DNA of 64,000 nt, from NCBI GenBank assembly GCA_951217055.1, contig OX578282.1, forward strand, positions 25,015,657 through 25,079,656. Direction: 5' to 3'. Made by a program: the position numbers and the translations under genes. This document shows, piece after piece, positions 56,870 to 64,000 of this stretch. How positions within the stretch are numbered: the first letter of the stretch is position 1; each line of letters starts with the position of its first letter. The notes under the pieces were generated by a model that saw only the letters and a program-made list of their open reading frames with translations, was not told where the DNA came from and did not search any database. The stretch is from Gerris lacustris (Eukaryota; Arthropoda; Insecta; Hemiptera; Gerridae).

Positions 56870-57808
56870 TGTCGCTGGCAGAACCTGGCCAGCGCGAAAC
56901 TTTTAACACAACAACCAAAAAAATAATCTTTTACGAAGCAATGAAATCTTTAATATCTTATAACTTATAAACCTTGTAAACTTGTAAAAGAAAATTTTCC
57001 TTTTTTCGTATTTTTTCCACTTTACATCAAATCAAAAATAAAATAAACAGGTCAAGTGTGTGCTAGTCAGCACACAGCGAGGGTCCGTAAGCCACACTAT
57101 AATAGTGTTTAAATGTAAAGTGTAAAAACAGTGTTTTTTTAAAATGCTAAAAAGCTTACTTTGAACCATTCTAAGGGTCTGATATTCTCAAAACACACTC
57201 TGATAAAGTATTTTTTTGCCACTGAACCGGACTACATCCATATAAATACATCGAAAAGACCATAATTATAAAAAAAAACGTATTTTGTCAATAAAAAAAA
57301 CAAAAAAAAAACGAAATTTCCAAAAAGTCGTATCTTAACTTTTAGTTGAAGAATTCAGGATTTTTATCAGATTTTTTGCACTTCACAAGCGAGATAGAGG
57401 GGGGGGGGACACGTTTCACACCCACTTCAAACTTGCCTACGCTCGCCCTATCAAAGATATATCCAAAGAACTATATATTTTTGTAATCAGCTCGACGTAC
57501 CCTTTCATATGATACCCCTCATGGTGTCGAAAAAAAAAAAAAATTTACTCTTAAGTTTTTTTACCCTAATTTTTTTGAAAAATATATTTTTTGAGTCGCT
57601 ATATTTTTAAAATATGTGGGTATAAGTACAAGACACATACATGCCAAATTTCAAAGTGATCGGACGAAAGGTGTAGCCGTGAGAGCACGCGAGAGGACGG
57701 AAGGACAGACACACGCAGGAAAATATAAGGGTCCTTGGTTTTGCCTACGGACCCTAACAAACAAAAATAAAACTCAAAATAATAAAATGTAAATTCACGC
57801 CAGTGACA
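56870..57808 (-). repeat. 5' LTR of the younger BEL/Pao element, interrupted
   Basis: LTR sequence at 56870-57043 and 57773-57808, split by the insertion at 57044-57761. It carries a 9-bp duplication (CTTGTAAA repeated) absent from the other LTR. Confidence 0.9.
57044..57761. mobile_element. 718-bp insertion in the 5' LTR with 11-bp duplication
   Basis: CAAAAATAAAA at 57033-57043 and 57762-57772 flanks it. One end has GAGGGTCCGTAAGCCACAC. The other has CGGAAGGACAGACACACGC and ends TTTTGCCTACGGACCCTAAC, so GGGTCCGTA is inverted at the two ends. The tail type (…ATGCCAAATTTCAAAGTGATC … ACGGACCCTAA) is common in dispersed insect repeats. Class not settled. Confidence 0.7.
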
Positions 57809-57813
57809 GTCAG

Positions 57814-57925
57814 ACCTAGATAATTCTAAAATGCGAAGCTGCTTTTTAATAAATTCGATGAGTTTTTCGAGAGAAGGAAATTCTTCATTTGGGAATTCAG
57901 TTTCGAATAAATTGAATTGGATATA
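57814..57925 (-). pseudogene. Older BEL/Pao: Gag remnant beyond the insertion
   Basis: FETEFPNEEFPSLEKLIEFI, then KQLRILELS, upstream of the target duplication of the younger element. It ends upstream in non-coding sequence at about 57925, where Gag is truncated. Confidence 0.6.
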
Positions 57926-57974
57926 AAAAGTAATACAAGATCTCAGCGTATAAAAAAGGTTGTTAGATATGTTA

Positions 57975-58085
57975 TACATGAATACATCGAATATAAGACG
58001 CACCTCGAATATAAGACTCATCCCGGTTATCGCGACAAAAAAACGGGGAAAAAAGTGCGTCTTATATCCGTAGCAGCACGGTATT
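57975..58085. repeat. Short inverted repeat, ATATAAGACGCAC type
   Basis: CGAATATAAGACGCAC at about 57990 is inverted at about 58055 (GTGCGTCTTATATCCG), with a second CGAATATAAGAC in between. It looks like the terminal part of a small DNA element. Confidence 0.45.
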
Positions 58086-58792
58086 ATATTTTGTATTACA
58101 TTGGTTGTATACCCATTCAAAAGTGTAAGGACCAATAAATGGATGGAGAAATGAGATAATGCGATTTCGAAATTCATGATTCTTCTTTTTATTTTTGGAC
58201 CTTGTAAAGAAATGTTTTAAAAAAAATATAAACTAATGGAACAAAATGGCAATAGGACCACAATGGACAGTGGATAAAAAAACATTCATTTAGTATATGA
58301 ATAGTAGGTCTAGAAGAGATCTTCTAATAATTTTATATTGAATTAGTAAATTGTAGGATTGTGGTAAAGATAAGGTGCCAAAACCGGCACACTGACTTAC
58401 TTATTCACTTACAGTTTATTACGTATTTTAAAAACCAACATTTTATTTTTACTGCGACGGATAAACTTTTCTTTATTTTCTATAACTCCTCTTATAATTC
58501 CATTAGTCTCTTGCACTTATCATAAAATCTTTTTACTTTCTTCATAATTTCACAGCTTTTCTTTAAATGCGAAGGTTTTAAAAGATTAATAAAATGAAAA
58601 AAATAAGTCTTTCCTTCTTAAAAAGTAAAAGAGAGAAATTTTTATATTAAACATATTTCGACACCTGGTTTTATTAAATGTTGAAAGAATAGTCTCTCCA
58701 CTTCTTCTTATACCTCCCAAATAAGAGGAATAAACTTGCTTCTTGAGATGATAGTACCTAGTAATTCAGTCAAATCATTTAAATCTTTTTTC
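58086..58792. other. No recognised feature
   Basis: AT-rich intron sequence without coding potential. Confidence 0.3.
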
Positions 58793-58950
58793 AATTTAAA
58801 TCAAATTATAATTATTATTAACTACGGGAAACAGACAGTGAAAAATACACTCCAGCGCCAGGATTTGAACCACGGGCCTCTATATTTCCAGTATAGCGCT
58901 CTTCCATCTAAGCTACGCAGGAGAATGATTTTTCACTACCGTTTTTCAAG
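58793..58950 (-). mobile_element. tRNA-derived SINE, family 3, copy c
   Basis: Minus strand: AAAAATCATTCTCCTGCG, A box TAGCTTAGATGGAAGAGC, B box GTGGTTCAAATCC, then a short body with GTAGTTAATAATAATTATAA. Same family as 14084-14195 and 14290-14397. This is the most complete copy. Confidence 0.65.
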
Positions 58951-59097
58951 GAAATATGTAATTTCATGTCTATAAATAATAGAAATGAAGTATGTATTAT
59001 AAAAAAGAATATAATGAAAGATAAAAATAACCATCACAAAATTACAAGAGCACAGTTTGCCACACTTATCATAGACTGATTCTTTATTTTATTATTT

Positions 59098-59839
59098 TTG
59101 AAGCGAGCTTCCTGCATTCAACGAAATATGCTCCGTGTCTGTCTGTGTGTGTGTGTGTGTGTCTGAAACGTACGAAGATAACTTGAGCAAAAGTTGACCG
59201 ATTTTGATGAAATTTGGTACACATGTTCATTTTACCAATGCTTAGGACGAGTTCGTAGGACAACGTTGTTTGCCCAAGCGTTCGCGCACGAAGCTCGCAT
59301 AAACGTGCGCATCAAAATTAAAATTGGAATTTTAGGGCGGGAAAAAATTCAAACTTTATCTATTCGATGAGAAAAACATTTTTTTCATATAAAATTTTGT
59401 AGTAAAACTAACAGCGACACCGCTATGAATTAATAAAGATCGTTAAAACTATTAAAGTGGACCCAAACGTTTAAAGTAGAGAAAACAACGTTTTTACCGA
59501 TATCTTACCTTCTAAAGCAACGATTTTAATAAAACTTCATGTACATCGTCTAAACTAAAGTACAATTGAAATGAAAAAAAAGGCATGTAGAATTTAAACT
59601 TGATACAAGCAGAAGTTTTTGCGTAGGGAAGTCATACATTTTATAATAATTGAAAAAGAGATGTGTGGTTAGAGGAATAGTAAGAATGCAGTGTATGGTT
59701 CCCTTACTACTAGCCACTGTACTACTATCACACCCTTTATCTATCAACCATCATGATTTATGATTATCTATTTTTTCAATATTCAATACATAATTATTAC
59801 TATATGCTCACTTCAATAATAGAGCCACCTGATGCCTAG
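59098..59839 (+). mobile_element. Helitron-like element, copy H6
   Basis: Starts TTGAAGCGAGCTTCCTGCATT with the 5' stem shortened. It contains a (TG)n tract and the shared interior (GACACCGCTATGAATTAA). It ends GCCACCTGATGCCTAG before T. Confidence 0.75.
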
Positions 59840-60090
59840 TTTAAATAAAATGACGATAATATATTATCTACACCTGTTATTGCATTTATTACAGAACCTA
59901 GGTGAATGTGACTCAGAACAACTATTTTTACAGGAAACGTACCCAGAACGTTACCAGAAACGTTACACTAAACCCACAAAACATTCTTGGTTCAGGATTA
60001 GGCCGCGGAATGATATAAAAAAAAAAATGTTGGGTCGCGGGTCAAAAAGGTGGAGAAACGCTGCTTTAGACGATGTATTTGAAGTTTTAT
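59840..60090. other. Unassigned; possible hAT end at 60030-60064
   Basis: GGGTCGCGGGTCAAAAAGG and then GAGAAACGCTG resembles the right end of a hAT element (CAGCGTTTCTC inverted). No partner end found. An open frame here (59832-60104) has no family motif. Confidence 0.35.
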
Positions 60091-60345
60091 TTGAATATCG
60101 ATAACAACGTTGTTCTCTCTACTTTAAACGTTTAGGTCCGCTTTAATAGTTTTAACGATCTTTATTAATTCATAGCGGTGTCGCTGTTGGTTTTACTACA
60201 AAATGTTTCTCATCAATTAACGTTGCGCGTGAATGCTTGGACAGACAACGTTGTCCAACGAACTCGTACTGAGCATTGGTCATATGAACATGTGCACCAA
60301 ATGTCATCAAAATCGGTCAATTTTTACTTAATTATCCTTTTAGAA
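60091..60345 (-). mobile_element. Helitron-like fragment H8
   Basis: Minus-strand interior with ATAGCGGTGTCGCTGTTGG, GGACAGACAACGTTGTCC and GTGCACCAAATGTCATC. Both ends are missing and there is an internal deletion. Confidence 0.55.
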
Positions 60346-60373
60346 ACTTTGTATTATTCTTTAATAATAAATT

Positions 60374-60682
60374 AAAGAATAAAATTAGGGAGCTAGCGTA
60401 GCCGTGTGGGTTAAACCACGTCTGCTCGGCCATCACTGAATCTCGAGTGGAACGAGACGGGGTTCGATTCCTCGCCGTGACACTCTGATTCATATGGCTC
60501 ACTATTGATCACATCATACTCGCTTTGGCGGTACTATGTACAGAGGTATGATGTGTGAAGTGGCTGGAACTCTCTACCGCGGGGCGTAAAAAGGGCCTAA
60601 GTGATGGCCTAATTGCAAGGTTCGAACAAGTGGTTCGTCCTACCCGTCCTAGTAGAAAGTACTAGACTACTACTACTACTAC
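60374..60682 (+). mobile_element. tRNA-derived SINE, family 2, with 13-bp duplication
   Basis: TTAATAATAAATT at 60361-60373 and 60683-60695 is a perfect target duplication. The head has GCGTAGCCGTGTGGGTTAAA (A-box region) and GGGTTCGATTCC (B box, about 60452). The 3' end is a (CTA)n run. Distinct from families 1 and 3. Confidence 0.8.
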
Positions 60683-60924
60683 TTAATAATAAATTCGGAT
60701 TTGTTTATAACCTGAAAGGAACACTGAGCAAGTGGACAAGGAATAAAGGGTGGGGGAAAACTCTCAGTGACGTCTCCCCGGCTTCATGAATGTATATTTT
60801 TGTATCTACAAAGAGTAAAAAACACATGCTATGAACCCACTTTTAGTTAAAAGAATGCGGGAAGCTAAATTTAATCAAACCAAACACTAAAAATTTCGAA
60901 AAAAATTAGAGTAGGTTTCAGCGT

Positions 60925-61105
60925 TTAGAATCTAATACATCTAGAGGAGACCACGTCAGAGATTTTGGGAATTCCGAAGTTCCTCAAGGGAGATGATAAG
61001 GGGGGTTCATGATAAGAGTTGCAAATGACTCATAATGTACAACCACATACACTAATGAATAGTAATCCTTCTCCGGTAACATATATTACATAGATTATTT
61101 AGTTA
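60925..61105. repeat. Diverged unit of the 150-bp repeat
   Basis: TCTAGAGGAGACCACGTCAGAGATTTTGGG to TCATGATAAGAGTTGCAAATGACTCAT, then CTCCGGTAACATA. It is related to the array at 61868-62255 and separated from it by copy H7. Confidence 0.55.
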
Positions 61106-61852
61106 CTAGGCATCGCGTGGCTCTATCATTGAAGCGAGCGTATTGCAATAAAATACTGAATATTGAAATTTGTTAATCATGATGAATGTCATAGTTGAAG
61201 ATAAGTGGAAGAGGGTAGTGAGGGGTAGAGTGGGGGTACTCGGTACAAAGCTTTACTTCCTAAACAAACCTACACACAAAACAACTATAAGAATCTTAAC
61301 CACCCGTAATAGCTTTTAAACTAATATTATAAATGTATCACTTCATTACTCAAAAACTACTGCTTGTATCAAGTTGAAATTTTACATACTTGTTTCAATT
61401 GTACTTTAGACGATGTACATGAAGTTTTATTAAAATCGTTACGTTAGAACGTAAGATATCGGTATAAAGGTTCTTTTCTCTATTTTAAACGTTTAGGTCC
61501 GCTTTAATAGTTTTAGCAATCTTTATTAATTCATAGCAGTGTCGTTGTTGGTTTTACTAAAAAATGTTCGTCTTATCGAATAGGTGATGATAAATTTTTT
61601 TCCCGTCCTGAAATTCCAATTTGAAACTCACGTTTACGCGAGCATTGCGCGCGAACTCTTGGACGGATCACGCTGACCAACGAAATTAGCCTGAGTATTA
61701 GTAAAAGAAAGATGTATACTAAATTTCAACTAAATCGGTCAACTTTTACTCAAGTTATCGTCGGACACGTAAACGTTACACACAGACAGACAGAAAGGCA
61801 GACAAGATGCATATTTCGTTGAATGTAAGAAGCTCGCTTACACTCGCTTCAA
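61106..61852 (-). mobile_element. Helitron-like element, copy H7
   Basis: Minus strand: starts TTGAAGCGAGTGTAAGCGAGC at 61852 after an A and ends GCCACGCGATGCCTAG at 61106 before a T. All family blocks present. A complete copy of about 747 bp. Confidence 0.8.
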
Positions 61853-61867
61853 TTATGCACTGATTTA

Positions 61868-62255
61868 TGATAAGAGTTGCAAATGACTCTCATCATGAAC
61901 ACACTCTATTCCAGACTCTAATAAATATAGATCTTCCAGGAGGAGACACCGCACGTCAGAGATTTTATGGGTCCTGAGATTTCGAACTCTTTACAGGGAT
62001 CATTCTCAAGGGACTCATGATAAGAGTTGGAAATGACTCTCATCATGAACACACTCAAGTCCAGAGTCTAATAAATATAGATCTTCCAGGAGGAGACACC
62101 GCACGTCAGAGATTTTATGGGTCCTGAGGTTTCGAACTCTTTACAGGTATCCTTCTCAAGGGACTCATGATAAGAGTTGCGAATGACTCATAGAAAACGT
62201 CATATACACTTATAGTACTCCATCTCCGATAACATAATAGTTTAGTTAATTATTA
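61868..62255. repeat. 150-bp tandem repeat, 2.5 units
   Basis: Units at 61868-62017 and 62018-62167 are exactly 150 bp each and nearly identical, starting TGATAAGAGTTG. A third at 62168 diverges after about 25 bp into the same tail as the unit at 60925-61105. Confidence 0.85.
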
Positions 62256-62739
62256 TTCACTTATTTTTAAATATATATAATCAACGGCACATTTACTTGA
62301 GTAAGAATAAAATATTGTAAATTAGCTCCAATTAACTTATACTTCTTAGATTGCAGTCTTCGCTAGTAACAGTGTTTAGGACTTGATTTGAGTTATGATG
62401 AGTACAACGATAAATTAGGAGAACAATTATGCGTTGCTCGGAAATAACGGAAAATTGACGGGCCGGTCGGCTTCTAAAAACCGTGAAGTGGAAGAAACGG
62501 GCAAGGTCGGAGTCCAAAACGAAAGTGGCGTCGGATCTCCAAGAAATAGTGAAAAAACACGGTGTTGCGGGGGTAGGATACAGTGGTGTGTTTTATAGGC
62601 CAATCAAAAGGCTGGATCGGCGGCGTTACTAAGGTTAATGGCGTTGCTGAGGTTATAATGTAAAACATGTGTGTTTAGATGTAGAAATATAAAGTACATA
62701 ATATTCTTAAATCCATCAATTGTATAGGTTCGAACTTCT
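62256..62739. other. No recognised feature
   Basis: A GC-richer patch at 62440-62640 lacks open frames with known motifs. Confidence 0.3.
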
Positions 62740-63733
62740 TATGGTGGGTAAATAAACGAAGCAGTTATAAATAGTATTACGATTATGGTTTCCATGACTA
62801 CAGACGCTTTTCCTATTGAGTACCAATTCGAGACTAACAGTATTACCTATTATTTGTACCTTCACCTGTACAAAGCCCTTGTTCGTACTTGCCTTGAATA
62901 TGTGCCTCCTGCCTGGAATGTTTATGGCGTGACTAAGTCTAATCTGATAGAGAATGTCCAAAGATTTTTTGTTCGAGTATGCTATCGTAGGTACATGTAT
63001 CGGCGTGTTTATTACAGTTACAAATCCATGTGTGATAGATTTGGTTTGCAATTACTGAGTGAAAGGAGTAAAGCATTTGACATTCTGTTCCTGGTAAACT
63101 GCTTAACCGGAAAGTTAGTCTGTTCTCCAGTGCTGGATCGGGTTGTTATATTACCTTCAGGTAGGCGGGTTGGACGTCCCTTCTACACAAGAGAATTGTC
63201 TAAGCTGTCCCCTATTGTCCGGTGTGTAAATGCTTCCAACTCCCTTTTAGAATGTCCCCAGATCCTGTCTTTAAATAGCCTTAAGCCGTACCTGTAGTTT
63301 CCTTTTCCCTTTAAGTATTCACCTCTCCTACTTTAAATTTATTATCACGTATAATTTTTACTTATTTATTAAATCTTTATACATGTTTGTCTAAGTGTTA
63401 TCTAAATTAATTGTTATCTAATTGTTATTATAAGTTTTTGTTATCTAATTGTTATTATAAGTTTTGTTATCGAATTGCTAATTTAAATTTTTTCTATTAA
63501 TTTGATTATTTATTTATTCTCTCTCAAAATTATGTATTGAATTTGTGATCCTTTGCTGTTTCCCTGATGAAATATTGTTAAGTAGCTTTTTTTCTAGTCA
63601 CGTATTGTATTTTTATGTGTATCTTTATTTATTTCATATATGTATTTTATGTAAATGTTCATTTAAGAGTGCCTCTCCTGTGGCTCTGCTGTCAGAGGAC
63701 TCTTTTAAAAAATTAAAATAAATAAATAAATAA
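62740..63733 (+). mobile_element. LINE 3' fragment (Jockey/CR1-like)
   Basis: C-terminal reverse-transcriptase region followed by an AT-rich 3' part that ends in an (AAAT)n tail at about 63714-63733. It lies only 71 bp from the ceramidase exon at 63805. 5' truncated; no target duplication resolved. Confidence 0.65.
62785..63297 (+). pseudogene. LINE reverse-transcriptase C-terminal region
   Basis: LYKALVRTCLEYVPPAWNVY, then IENVQRFFVRVCYRR, RFGLQLLSERSKAFDILFL and CSPVLDRVV. This order (L-V-R-x-x-L-E-Y-x-x-x-x-W, I-E-x-V-Q-R-x-F, L-x-x-R-R-x-x-x-D-x-x-F-L) is shared by Jockey- and CR1-type LINEs after the thumb. Open to its stop at 63295-63297 but missing all catalytic motifs. The first 30 residues are not conserved. 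Confidence 0.65.
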
Positions 63734-63804
63734 TTTTTTAACCATTTACTTAGGATAATAGCCAAATCTATACCACGCATATATAACACATCAAATAAAC
63801 TTAC

Positions 63805-63972
63805 GAATTTAGCAGTGACAGTCTGGTTGATTTTAGCAGTTGGGACTGGTTGAAGAGTGACCTGTCCAAATTCTCTGCCCCAACCTGAGTAATCGAATAA
63901 AACTCCTGGAAGCAAAGAGATAAGACTCTTGAAGGTCACAGGTGGTGTAGGTCCATCCCCGGGCCTTGTACC
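63805..63972 (-). CDS. CDase: Neutral ceramidase, internal exon (C-terminal region)
   Basis: Exon of a neutral ceramidase, the secreted or membrane-tethered enzyme that splits ceramide into sphingosine and a fatty acid. On the minus strand it opens after an AG acceptor (63974-63973) and closes at a GTAAG donor (63804 downward). It is 168 bp, phase 0 at both ends. The 56 residues include PTPPVTFKSLISLLPGV, then WGREFGQV and INQTVTAKF. This matches the family stretch just before the GNPRN motif, at the start of the C-terminal beta-sandwich domain. Its last codon joins in frame to the exon at 31103-31218, giving a 32.6-kb intron. The catalytic zinc domain would lie upstream, beyond the right edge. 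What is seen: open frame and splice sites. The family assignment rests on recalled motifs, not a search. Confidence 0.85.
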
Positions 63973-64000
63973 CTAAACAAAAATGAAATTGGATAATTAT

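Larger units (their letters stand above)
50943..57808 (-). mobile_element. Younger, complete BEL/Pao element
   Basis: Bounded by LTRs that start TGTCACTGGCGTG and end GCCAGCGACA (minus strand). It is flanked by GTCAG at 50938-50942 and 57809-57813, a perfect 5-bp target duplication. It sits inside the Gag of the older element. Gag, protease, RT, RNase H and integrase are all present in order but with several frameshifts or stops. The 5' LTR carries a 718-bp insertion. Confidence 0.9.
44170..57925 (-). mobile_element. Older BEL/Pao element, multiply interrupted
   Basis: Minus-strand element. Going down in coordinate: Gag remnant (57814-57925), nested younger element (50943-57808), Gag end and protease (50242-50942), an unexplained insertion (about 49600-50330), protease/RT/RNase H (45746-49600, itself split by 46130-47676) and integrase (44545-45678). 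A TGGGCGGAAAC purine-rich tract precedes TGTTGGGTCTTG at about 44300, which fits the start of a degraded 3' LTR. The 5' LTR and most of Gag are missing. Confidence 0.75.
31219..63804 (-). other. 32.6-kb ceramidase intron filled with nested transposons
   Basis: The intron is defined by a GTAAGT donor at its high-coordinate end (63804 downward) and an AG acceptor at 31220-31219. The flanking codons are contiguous in the ceramidase family. It contains gypsy, BEL/Pao, RTE, Penelope, Helitron-like, SINE, hAT-like and satellite sequences, annotated separately. The BEL/Pao elements share the gene's orientation; the gypsy element and most LINEs oppose it. Confidence 0.8.

Noticed and set aside
44170..57925. 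Envelope gene, i.e. an endogenous retrovirus rather than a retrotransposon
   Set aside because: No frame with a signal peptide, membrane anchor or fusion-like segment follows integrase in either BEL/Pao element.
62716..63051. Minus-strand frame as a gene
   Set aside because: It is the reverse of the conserved LINE reverse-transcriptase frame on the plus strand.

Overview
This is arthropod, almost certainly insect, nuclear DNA. It is very AT-rich, has spliceosomal introns, and consists mostly of transposable elements. I see no bacterial-style operons and no CRISPR array.

The only host gene I can support runs on the minus strand: the C-terminal part of a neutral ceramidase. Three exons are visible, at 63805-63972, 31103-31218 and 29413-29581. 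Splice sites and phases agree (0, then 2, then 0), and the conserved ceramidase motifs run across the junctions. The intron between the first two is about 32.6 kb and holds most of the elements described here. The last exon with the stop codon was not found. The 5' part of the gene lies beyond the right edge.

Left part (1-29 kb): a Penelope-like element with inverted ends (1-1532); a tRNA-derived SINE (2264-2636); a long foldback element (4735-5218); a LINE 3' fragment (about 7285-8450); a perfect palindrome with 267-bp arms carrying an exon-like segment (9207-9789), with a second, partial copy at 14398-14788; several Helitron-like copies; a Mutator-like non-autonomous element with a perfect 9-bp target-site duplication (16899-18254); an RTE-type LINE with 12-bp target duplication and an inverted 5' end (19612-21744); a decayed DNA-transposon transposase (about 23230-23840); and a nearly full-length but decayed RTE-type LINE (about 24690-28140).

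Right part (31-64 kb, inside the large ceramidase intron): a second Penelope fragment, hAT-like and palindromic short elements, and a truncated Ty3/gypsy-type element (37737-40542) interrupted by a third RTE fragment. A stack of BEL/Pao elements on the minus strand follows. The older one (about 44170-57925) is interrupted by a head-to-tail pair of Helitron-like elements (46130-47676) and by a complete, younger BEL/Pao element (50943-57808). The younger one has near-identical LTRs and a GTCAG target duplication, and its 5' LTR was itself hit by a 718-bp insertion. More Helitron-like copies, a SINE with 13-bp target duplication, a 150-bp tandem repeat and a LINE 3' fragment lead up to the right-hand ceramidase exon. 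All transposon coding regions except short stretches carry stops or frameshifts, so none looks competent as it stands.
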